Assembly (NCBI GenBank): GCA_046350675.1
Contig: JAXLZZ010000005.1
Location: 1 to 64,000, forward strand
DNA length: 64,000 nucleotides
DNA from: JAXLZZ01 sp046350675
GTDB taxonomy: Bacteria; Patescibacteriota; Saccharimonadia; Saccharimonadales; UBA4665
Reading direction: 5' to 3'
Made by a program: the position numbers and the translations under genes. The notes below the pieces were generated by a model. It worked only from the letters and a program-made list of their open reading frames with translations. It was not told where the DNA came from and made no database searches. This document shows positions 49,371-56,959 of this stretch, piece after piece; positions within the stretch are counted from its first letter, which is position 1; the number at the start of each line of letters is the position of its first letter.

Positions 49371-50431
49371 TGGCCAGGTATAAGACGCACGATCGTAAAA
49401 GCCGCTTTAGTTTGCCCAACAGGGTATGGCTCGTAGTGGGCATCGTGCTTGGAGTCGCATTGTTGGGTATTGTGGCAGCGCGCACCCTGTACTATCGAGG
49501 CCTTGAACCCGTCAGCTCTAGTCAAGAGACTACCATTTTCACGGTTGAGCAGGGCGCTACCGTAAAAGATGTCGCTCAAAACCTGGAAGACAAGAAACTT
49601 ATTCGGAGTGCCTGGGCAATGGAATTGTATATGCACAGCAAACAGCTGACCGAAAAACTCCTGGCCGGCACCTATGCTCTCTCTCCGAGTGAAGGCACCC
49701 AGTCTATTGTGCGCACCATGACCAAAGGCGAAGTAACAACTCGTTTGGTCACGATCTTACCAGGGAAGCGTATTGATCAGGTCCGAGCTGGACTGATTAA
49801 CGATGGATTTGACCCTGATGCAGTCGATGCAGCACTAAACCCGGCTCGCTATGTAGATTTACCAGTAGTAGCAACTATCAAACCAGCCAATGTTAACACC
49901 TTAGAAGGACTATTATGGCCGGAATCATTCCAGCGAGATAGCAGCACAACCCCAGAAATGATTATCAGGCAGTCGCTTACAGAGATGAACGAGCAGCTTA
50001 CCACTGACGTGCAAGCCGATTTTGCCAAACAAGGTCTTAACACCTACGAAGGCATTACGCTGGCTTCGATACTGATACAAGAAGTAAATAACCCAGCCGA
50101 TCAGGCGCAAGCTGCACAAGTGTTCTTAAAACGCCTCAGGAGCGGTATTTCTCTGGGCTCTGATGTAACAGCGCGCTATGGGGCAATTGCAGCCGGTCGT
50201 GCACCAAGTCTTACCTATGATTCACCGTACAACACACTGTTGCACAAAGGACTGCCGCCGACGCCAATCAGCACTATTAGCAAACAATCGCTTGATGCTG
50301 CTGCTCATCCTGCCGCTACTGACTGGCTATTCTTTGTAGCAGGTGATAATGGCACGACGTACTTCTCTAAGACCAACGAAGAACACGAAGCTCTAAGCCA
50401 AAAATATTGCCATAAATTGTGTGGTAGATAA
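49370..50431 (+). CDS. mltG: Endolytic murein transglycosylase MltG
   Basis: 353 residues. Cuts nascent glycan strands and so sets their length. One N-terminal membrane helix (VWLVVGIVLGVALLGIVAA), a LysM-like domain (FTVEQGATVKDVAQNLEDKK), LEGLLWPESFQ, and the catalytic Glu in LASILIQEVNN. The GLPPTPI motif and PAATDWLFFVAG complete the YceG fold. It starts at the last base of ruvX. Together with the two wall hydrolases in the window it shows an active peptidoglycan wall. Confidence 0.93.
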   Translation: MARYKTHDRKSRFSLPNRVWLVVGIVLGVALLGIVAARTLYYRGLEPVSSSQETTIFTVEQGATVKDVAQNLEDKKLIRSAWAMELYMHSKQLTEKLLAGTYALSPSEGTQSIVRTMTKGEVTTRLVTILPGKRIDQVRAGLINDGFDPDAVDAALNPARYVDLPVVATIKPANVNTLEGLLWPESFQRDSSTTPEMIIRQSLTEMNEQLTTDVQADFAKQGLNTYEGITLASILIQEVNNPADQAQAAQVFLKRLRSGISLGSDVTARYGAIAAGRAPSLTYDSPYNTLLHKGLPPTPISTISKQSLDAAAHPAATDWLFFVAGDNGTTYFSKTNEEHEALSQKYCHKLCGR

Positions 50432-50640
50432 TACTCTTTAACAGGGGTAGAGTAACCATAAAAAGGTTGCATTTGGCACAGCGATTTGCTATACTCGGTT
50501 AGTAACGATTATCAGAGGTCCCTATCTGTTAAATCTCTGATGAAGTTACCTCTTAAGTAGACAGCTAAAATTTCAAACACTTTGTTACATTAAACGTCTA
50601 TTTGTAGAGTATCGGAATCCATTGGATCCCAGGAGCTTGT

Positions 50641-51786
50641 ATTAGTACAAACCCCACAATTCCATCGTTAACTACACGCTTAGCTGCACCGTCCAAGAAG
50701 TCAGCTCGGCTCTATCATCGTCTCCAATCGAAATTTCAGCGCAAAGCGTTTCGCAAGCGTACGGTTCGATATGGTCTGCTTGCATCCAATGTGGTGCTGC
50801 TGGCGGTTATTTCAGCCATTGTCTTGCACAACCCGCATACTACTGGTCAAAGCTCGGCCCCAGCCATCCTCAATAGCGCAACCTCCGATGAAGTAGCTAA
50901 TCCAGTCGATCAATTATCATCTGCTGATATCGCTCTGACAGTAGCTCGTCTTAACGGACTCCCTGAAACAACAGCAATTACTAACCAGGCGCAATCTCAA
51001 GCAGCTGAGGTAGCAGCGACGACTACCAATGAAAATGTTGCCGCCAAGCCACAGGTAGTAGAAACCACCCTTAAATCGCGCGCAGACATCAAGCACTACA
51101 CCACGCAACCAGGCGATACCATTGCGAGCGTAGCTTCTAAATTTGGCGTCAGCTCAGACAGCATCCGTTGGTCAAACAACCTTGCTGGTGATGGCGTACC
51201 AATTGGTGTGTCGATTGTGATCCCACCGGTAAATGGCGTTGTGTACACCGTACAGGCGGGTGATACAGCAGATTCACTCGCATCTCGCTTCAATTCAAAT
51301 CGTGATCAAATTCTCGCCTATAACGATGGCGAGATTTCTGGTTTACAGGTAGGCACTCAGATTATTATTCCAAATGGCACTCAATCTAACGGTACAGCGG
51401 CTGCTGCAACCGCAGCAGCATCTGGTGGCTCTGCATTCCCTTGGGGAGGCGGTGCACCAGTGTATGGTGGGTATAACGGGTATGACTATGGTTACTGTAC
51501 ATGGTATGCAGCTGGTCGCGTTCCAGTGCCAAGCAACTGGGGTAATGCCAATACCTGGGACAACCTCGCTCGAGTGAGCGGCTGGAATGTGAGTGGCACG
51601 CCTCGGGTAGGTGCGGTCGCCCAAACCAATAGGGGTTACTACGGTCACGTTGCTGTGGTTGAGGCCGTATCTCCAGACGGCACCATGATTAAGTATTCTG
51701 ATATGAACGGACTAGCTGGTTTTAACCGAGTTGGTTATAGTGGCTGGGTTCCAATAAGCAAATTCGACAATTATATCTATCGTTAG
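50641..51786 (+). CDS. LysM-CHAP peptidoglycan hydrolase, apparent ATT start
   Basis: A secreted wall amidase/endopeptidase. Two LysM modules (YTTQPGDTIASVASKFGVSS and YTVQAGDTADSLASRFNSNR) bind glycan. A CHAP domain has the catalytic Cys in DYGYCTWYAAGR and His in GYYGHVAVVEAV. The first usual start codon in frame, GTG 50791, would cut into the membrane helix. The frame is open and coding-like back to 50608, with a basic segment (RLYHRLQSKFQRKAFRKR) before the helix. AGGAG (50631-50635) is five nt before ATT at 50641, the only well-placed start, giving 381 residues. A sequencing error is the alternative. Confidence 0.8.
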   Translation: MSTNPTIPSLTTRLAAPSKKSARLYHRLQSKFQRKAFRKRTVRYGLLASNVVLLAVISAIVLHNPHTTGQSSAPAILNSATSDEVANPVDQLSSADIALTVARLNGLPETTAITNQAQSQAAEVAATTTNENVAAKPQVVETTLKSRADIKHYTTQPGDTIASVASKFGVSSDSIRWSNNLAGDGVPIGVSIVIPPVNGVVYTVQAGDTADSLASRFNSNRDQILAYNDGEISGLQVGTQIIIPNGTQSNGTAAAATAAASGGSAFPWGGGAPVYGGYNGYDYGYCTWYAAGRVPVPSNWGNANTWDNLARVSGWNVSGTPRVGAVAQTNRGYYGHVAVVEAVSPDGTMIKYSDMNGLAGFNRVGYSGWVPISKFDNYIYR

Positions 51787-51796
51787 GCGCCCTCTG

Positions 51797-51925
51797 GCGG
51801 CACATTTTTGGCGAAAGTCTGCGCGTCTCACTTCGTCGTACCTTGTAGTACGCCTCAGTTCGATGCTCACCTTTCATCCCAAACTGCACTCACCAGAAGT
51901 CGCCTTCGGTCAGTGGAGCTATGTA
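51797..51925. repeat. Dispersed palindromic repeat region
   Basis: GGCGGCACATTTTTGGCGAA followed by CTGCGCGT resembles the segment at 16345 (GCGGCACATTCTGCGCG). CGTACcttgtaGTACG resembles the CATACCtgtaGGTATG hairpin at about 5388. No gene is visible here. Confidence 0.45.
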
Positions 51926-51982
51926 TTTGGCTCGGTTTTGCTGGACTTACAGGGGTGAAAGAGGTAAGCTTATGGGTAAGAG

Positions 51983-53266
51983 ATGAGTTTTGTAGATAAA
52001 GTAGAAATAGTGTGTGTTGCTGGCCGTGGTGGAGACGGCTTAGTTAGCTTTCGCCGAGAAAAATTTATCGATAAAGGTGGTCCTAACGGGGGTGATGGTG
52101 GCAACGGTGGCGATATTGTTTTTCAAGCAAGCCGCAACCAGAACACCTTAGCAGCGTTTCGATATCAGAAAGAAATTGCAGCCGAAAACGGTCAAGCTGG
52201 TGGCAAAAACCGCAGACACGGCAAAAGCGCACCAAAAATGATCGTAAAAGTACCCGTCGGCACCGTTGCAACGGATAAGAATAGTGGTCGTATCCTTGCC
52301 GATTTAGTAGAAGATGGCCAAGAGGCGGTAATCGCCAAAGGTGGTATAGGCGGGTTCGGAAACGCCCACTTTGTATCATCCGTGCGACAAACACCTAAGT
52401 TTGCCGAAAAGGGCGAACCGGGAGAAGTAGTAGAGCTAAAGTTGGAGCTGAAGATGATTGCCGACGTTGGCCTCGTTGGTCTACCTAACGCTGGAAAATC
52501 AACGTTACTTAGCAAGTTAAGCAATGCTCGCCCCGAGATAGCCGATTATCCATTCACAACGCTTACACCGAATCTTGGCGTAGTGGATATCGATGGTAAT
52601 ACAAGTGTCTTGGTGGCTGATATCCCCGGCCTTATTGAAGGTGCTGCCGAAGGGAAAGGGCTCGGCCACGACTTTTTACGGCATATTGAGCGTACGGCAG
52701 TAATACTGCATCTTATCGATAGCTACAACGACAATCTCGCAGAAGTCTATCAAACAATCCGCGCTGAGCTCGAGGCCTACCAGCCAGAGCTGATAAAGCG
52801 ACCCGAGATTGTGGCACTTACCAAGGTCGAGGGCCTCGATAATGAGATTATTGATGACTTGATGCAGCAGGTGCATGGTGCAGTGCAGCCAGATACACCT
52901 ATCTTTGCAATTTCTGTAAAATCCGGCGAAGGATTATCGCAGCTGCTATTTGCGATTAAAGATGCCGTAAAAGTAGTGCGGGCACAGCCTGAAGAAGAAG
53001 GCGAAGAGCCAGACATCCCTATCTTGCGGCTTGATGACACATCAGAAGAATGGCAAATCCACAAAAAGCACGGCATCTATTATGTTTCCGGGCAGCGTGT
53101 AGAACAGTTTGCTCGCCGAACAGATTTTGAGAATGAACAGGGTATTCAGCGACTTCGTGACATTATGCGCCGCCAAGGTATCATGCACGAACTAGCGCGC
53201 AAAGGCATAGAAGCCGACGATATTATTCAAATCGGCACATCAGAAAACCAACAGTTTCACTACTAG
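51983..53266 (+). CDS. obgE: GTPase Obg/CgtA
   Basis: 427 residues. The Gly-rich Obg domain (GRGGDGLVSFRREKFIDKGG, GGDGGNGGDIVF) is followed by the G domain: G1 GLPNAGKSTLL, G2 FTTLTPNLG, G3 VADIPGLIEGA, G4 ALTKVEG (NKID variant), G5 ISVKSGEG. A C-terminal OCT domain (WQIHKKHGIYYVSGQRVEQF) is present. It binds the 50S subunit and couples ribosome assembly to growth and stress. G4 as TKVE in place of NKxD is seen in several Obg proteins. Own leader of about 195 bp with repeats upstream. Confidence 0.95.
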   Translation: MSFVDKVEIVCVAGRGGDGLVSFRREKFIDKGGPNGGDGGNGGDIVFQASRNQNTLAAFRYQKEIAAENGQAGGKNRRHGKSAPKMIVKVPVGTVATDKNSGRILADLVEDGQEAVIAKGGIGGFGNAHFVSSVRQTPKFAEKGEPGEVVELKLELKMIADVGLVGLPNAGKSTLLSKLSNARPEIADYPFTTLTPNLGVVDIDGNTSVLVADIPGLIEGAAEGKGLGHDFLRHIERTAVILHLIDSYNDNLAEVYQTIRAELEAYQPELIKRPEIVALTKVEGLDNEIIDDLMQQVHGAVQPDTPIFAISVKSGEGLSQLLFAIKDAVKVVRAQPEEEGEEPDIPILRLDDTSEEWQIHKKHGIYYVSGQRVEQFARRTDFENEQGIQRLRDIMRRQGIMHELARKGIEADDIIQIGTSENQQFHY

Positions 53267-53309
53267 ATTCAGAATAAATTAATGCCAAACTGCTACACTG
53301 GTAATACAA

Positions 53310-54767
53310 ATGGCAGCTAGCTTCTTTTTTTATGATCTTGAGACATCGGGCTTTGGCGCTCGATCGGCTCGCATTATGCAGTTTGCCGGTCAACGTACCG
53401 ACATGGATCTAAATCCCATTGGCGATCCCATAGATTGTTTAATTAAATTATCGCCCGATATTTTGCCGGACGTTGATGCAGTATTGCTTACTGGCATCAC
53501 ACCCCAAAAAACATTAAACGATGGCTATACCGAAGCAGAATTTCTAGCATATTTCTACAAAGAGGTTGTAAAGCCGGAGACTACATTTTTAGGTTTTAAC
53601 AGTATACGTTTTGACGATGAATTCATGCGTTTTCTGCATTATCGTAACTTCTATGATGCATACGAATGGCAGTGGAAAGATGGCTGCTCACGGTGGGACG
53701 TGCTGGATCTAGTTCGTATGACCCGTGCCTTACGGCCTGACGGCATCCAGTGGCCATTCGATAGCGAGGGTAAGCCTGCAAATCGTTTAGAGTACCTATC
53801 TAATGTCAATAAATTGGAACACAGCCAGGCCCACGATGCACTAAGCGATGTTGTGGCAACCATTGGCATAGCGAAACTCATCAAAGACAAGCAGCCAGAG
53901 CTATTCAGCTATTTATTTGAGCATAGGAGCAAGCAAGCCGCAAAAGAGTTGGTGCTCAAAAATGAGCCATTTGCGTATGCTTCGGGTAGATATGGCAGTG
54001 CGCATCTCAACACTACCGCAGCCGTGCTACTAGCCAAGCACCCAGAACAAGATGCGGCACTAGTATACGATTTACGCTACGATCCAACTCCGTTTATTGA
54101 AATGTCGGTGGATGAGCTTGTCGAAGCATGGAAGTATACCAAAGACCCCGATGCTGTGCGTTTGCCAGTAAAGACACTAAAGTACAATCGCTGTCCTTCG
54201 CTGGCTCCGCTGGGTGTAATGAAAGACGCCAAAAGCCAGGAGCGCATAGAGCTGTCATTAGAGACAATTGCTAAACACTTGGCACTACTCAAGAAATCAC
54301 AGAAGGAATTTGCCGAAAAAGTCATTCAAGCTATTCGCAAACTTGATCAAGTAAGGGCACAAGAGCAGATTGGGTTAGTCGATGATCCGTTAACCGCAGA
54401 CGAGCGTTTATACGAAGGCTTCATTGCTGATGCTGATAAAAACACCATGTCGGCACTACGTGCAGCCGAACCTGCAGACATTCCGCGCATCGCTGAAAGC
54501 TTTAAAGATTCGAGGCTGAAAAGCATGGCGCCTATATACAAAGCGCGGAATTACCCTCGAACACTCAGTGACGAAGAGCGACAAAAATGGGAAGAGTTCT
54601 GCAAATTAAAGCTCTTTAGCGGTGGCGCAGAGAGTAGAGCAGCACAGTATTTTGCTCGACTTCAGACAATGGCCGCAGACGAGAATCTATCTGCAGCGCA
54701 ACAGTACTTGATTGAAGAGCTACGACTCTATGGTGAGTCTATACTACCCGACGATGTAGCTGATTAG
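53310..54767 (+). CDS. sbcB: Exodeoxyribonuclease I
   Basis: 485 residues, a 3'-5' single-strand DNA exonuclease of repair and recombination. DEDDh core: FFYDLETSGFG (first Asp, Glu), LGFNSIRFDDEFMRF (second Asp), HSQAHDALSDVVATIG (His and last Asp). The SH3-like and C-terminal helical domains of ExoI follow (FAYASGRYGSAHLNTTAAVL). The length agrees with E. coli ExoI (475). Leaderless-type start: TACACT lies ten nt before the ATG. The 3' end overlaps a small minus-strand gene. Confidence 0.92.
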   Translation: MAASFFFYDLETSGFGARSARIMQFAGQRTDMDLNPIGDPIDCLIKLSPDILPDVDAVLLTGITPQKTLNDGYTEAEFLAYFYKEVVKPETTFLGFNSIRFDDEFMRFLHYRNFYDAYEWQWKDGCSRWDVLDLVRMTRALRPDGIQWPFDSEGKPANRLEYLSNVNKLEHSQAHDALSDVVATIGIAKLIKDKQPELFSYLFEHRSKQAAKELVLKNEPFAYASGRYGSAHLNTTAAVLLAKHPEQDAALVYDLRYDPTPFIEMSVDELVEAWKYTKDPDAVRLPVKTLKYNRCPSLAPLGVMKDAKSQERIELSLETIAKHLALLKKSQKEFAEKVIQAIRKLDQVRAQEQIGLVDDPLTADERLYEGFIADADKNTMSALRAAEPADIPRIAESFKDSRLKSMAPIYKARNYPRTLSDEERQKWEEFCKLKLFSGGAESRAAQYFARLQTMAADENLSAAQQYLIEELRLYGESILPDDVAD

Positions 54768-54942
54768 CGTGAAGTGGTTTGCGAGCAAGCAGTCGCTGCT
54801 CTGTATCACGTACAAATTTATTAATTCGTGGCCAGTATCGGTACGCTGCGAAACCCACGACAGCCATAATAATAAGCCAGGCCTCAAAAGAGATGCTGAT
54901 ATTAGTTCCTGGGATCCTCCCCAGGATAAAGAAACTATACAT
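54739..54942 (-). CDS. Small membrane protein
   Basis: 67 residues: one membrane helix (SFEAWLIIMAVVGFAAYRYW) and a basic, His/Arg-rich inner tail. No family recognised. Support for a real gene: AAGGGG upstream of the ATG at 54942 and a well-formed promoter (54980-55007). Its 3' end overlaps sbcB by 29 bp on the opposite strand. Confidence 0.6.
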   Translation of the reverse strand: MYSFFILGRIPGTNISISFEAWLIIMAVVGFAAYRYWPRINKFVRDTEQRLLARKPLHANQLHRRVV

Positions 54943-54979
54943 TGTGGTGCCCCTTAAAATTTTGTTGAGTTTGGTGATA

Positions 54980-55007
54980 ATTATACACCTATTTGTCAAT
55001 ACGTCAA
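54980..55007 (-). promoter_or_regulatory. Promoter with overlapping TTGACA element (minus strand)
   Basis: On the minus strand: TTGACG (55002-55007), 16-nt spacer, TATAAT (54980-54985). Within the spacer is TTGACAAAT, placed as in the promoter at 20703-20731. Confidence 0.65.
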
Positions 55008-55193
55008 CAAAAGTATATTAACTCTTATGCTTGTTGTGATCTTTGTTACGCCAGATACTATATTGCCACCCCTGTGAGTGCGTACGTTTATCGAAGAAAA
55101 GCAGCTGTTATTAACACTACATCATATGTTTGCGCAGCTGATCACAAGGTTTTACTATGAAATCAGTGGTTTCAAACCAAAACGGAGGCAGAT

Positions 55194-56030
55194 ATGGCAA
55201 ACGGTATTCGCGGTAATATTATTCGTAGTCGTACAGGTAGCTGTAATCGCGAAGACCGTCCAAGCGTAAAACGTCAATTAGCTCAGGCACGGTTCGGCCT
55301 ATTTCGTCCCTTAATAATGGAAAGCGCAAATGAACTTAGCGAAGGATTGGAGCCTGCACAGAAAAGTATAGATGTATACCTCTCCAGCCGTAAGCGGTTC
55401 GGCCAACGAGCCTCAGTTCAGCAACGCAGCTGGTTCGGTGTTACATATCTTTCACCCCACAACTCAGCAGAAGCAATACGCAAAGAGGAGCTTGATCTAT
55501 TTGCAGGTCGACGAGTTGCAAAAGTATTAAGCGCTAACAATGCAGTTGCTAAAACAGTTAACGTGCCGATTAATGGTTTTGAATGGTATGGACACAAAGA
55601 AAACAAGCTGGCAGCCGTTATTCGACCGTACGGAAGTATTGACTCTGAAGATAAAAAAATGGCGAAGCTGCTTCAGGAAGTAGGCCCTAGACCCTGGACT
55701 AAAGAACAATCCGAAAGAGAAGAAGCGGGTAAATTTGAGCAACTAGCGGAACTATCCAGTACACAAAAGAAGCAAATACAAGTGTACTCTGGCGACGCCG
55801 ATGCGATACGATATGGAGTAATCGCAAAAAGCGCCGATACACTCACCTCGGAGGTTTTTACGCCAGATTACATACCTATCTTAAGCTACGACACTCCATG
55901 CCATTCTTCCGTTGCGGAGACGCATAAGCAAGATATACAAGAGATTATGTATGATCACTTCGACTTTGAAGATGAACCACTCACAGTTTCGCTTGGTCAT
56001 CTTATGTTAGAAAGCGATCGGCCCGATTAA
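55194..56030 (+). CDS. Uncharacterised protein
   Basis: 278 residues, no family recognised, no signal peptide or membrane helix. It contains RPLIMESANELSEGLEPAQK, a central basic region, IRPYGSIDSEDKKMAKLLQE and an acidic end (FDFEDEPLTVSLGHLMLESD). It starts after ACGGAGG (55182-55188), and a leader of roughly 100 nt or more lies upstream. Followed 20 bp later by another unknown gene, so they are probably an operon. Confidence 0.65.
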   Translation: MANGIRGNIIRSRTGSCNREDRPSVKRQLAQARFGLFRPLIMESANELSEGLEPAQKSIDVYLSSRKRFGQRASVQQRSWFGVTYLSPHNSAEAIRKEELDLFAGRRVAKVLSANNAVAKTVNVPINGFEWYGHKENKLAAVIRPYGSIDSEDKKMAKLLQEVGPRPWTKEQSEREEAGKFEQLAELSSTQKKQIQVYSGDADAIRYGVIAKSADTLTSEVFTPDYIPILSYDTPCHSSVAETHKQDIQEIMYDHFDFEDEPLTVSLGHLMLESDRPD

Positions 56031-56050
56031 GCCTAGGCAGGAATAAAAAA

Positions 56051-56902
56051 TTGAAACGCTCACAACGCAAACAACCTCCATCGCGTAGTCAGTTACGTGA
56101 GTCAAAGCAATTTGAAATTGGAGGGCATATACCCTCCTTTGCAGTACGCCGGCCAGTTATCATGGATGATAAGCAAGCTGCAGAAATATACAAGTCGCTA
56201 CATCGTGGGATCAAACAAGAATTTCCCCGAAAAATGGTTAAGAATTTTGACGTAATTCCGCCGCAAGAATGGTCTGTTGCAATTCTAGAGAAGTCTAAAT
56301 TCGAAGATACGCTGCGCAAGAGCCCCCGCAAACCCACTCAGCTTGAGATGACACAATTAACTGCTGAATTGGGTTCACGGCTGCGCGATTCAATTGTCGA
56401 CAAGCCCGACACAATTGCAATGCCGCTTGGGCAGCCTGATCGCTTCGGAGGTGTCGATAAAAACCGAAGGATTGGCTTGGCGCCAGAAGGCTGGCGTGGG
56501 CTCAACGGTCGGTACGCGGATCTTAATCTTGACGGCACGCCATCGGCACTAGGCACATTGGTTGCAGAAAATCTTATTTGTGTCGATGCGCTACTCGAGC
56601 TGCCACTTGATGAGGTTGATTCAGAGAAAAAGCTGCTCGATAGAGAAGCAGCGATGAACACGCTGACCGCAACACCGCATGTAGCTACTCTCGAGAACAA
56701 GAAGGGTATACGTGATTATGGGTTTCCAGAAGTTGCGCAGTTTGTAAGCGAAACCTTACCCAGCTATGTGACACTCGGTGATCCTGTAATCTATCTGTAC
56801 GCTAACGAAACTTGTCGGCGACCATATGAGATCACTGTGCGGCCTGGTTCGCTGTATGAAATGCAGCCAGAAGACCCACGTGCCTACGAAAAGGCGGCGT
56901 AG
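56051..56902 (+). CDS. Uncharacterised protein
   Basis: 283 residues, no family recognised. Soluble; basic N-terminus, a patch RPVIMDDKQAAEIYKSLHRG that resembles RPLIMESANELSEG in the preceding protein, then a Gly-rich centre (GLAPEGWRGLNGRYADLNLD) and a C-terminal part with YEITVRPGSLYEMQPEDP. The apparent TTG start follows AGGCAGGA. Possibly a distant paralogue of its neighbour. Function unknown. Confidence 0.6.
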   Translation: MKRSQRKQPPSRSQLRESKQFEIGGHIPSFAVRRPVIMDDKQAAEIYKSLHRGIKQEFPRKMVKNFDVIPPQEWSVAILEKSKFEDTLRKSPRKPTQLEMTQLTAELGSRLRDSIVDKPDTIAMPLGQPDRFGGVDKNRRIGLAPEGWRGLNGRYADLNLDGTPSALGTLVAENLICVDALLELPLDEVDSEKKLLDREAAMNTLTATPHVATLENKKGIRDYGFPEVAQFVSETLPSYVTLGDPVIYLYANETCRRPYEITVRPGSLYEMQPEDPRAYEKAA

Positions 56903-56959
56903 GGGGTCGACAAAATCTTGATACCCCTGTATAATTGACCGACTTGGAAGGGGAGAATT

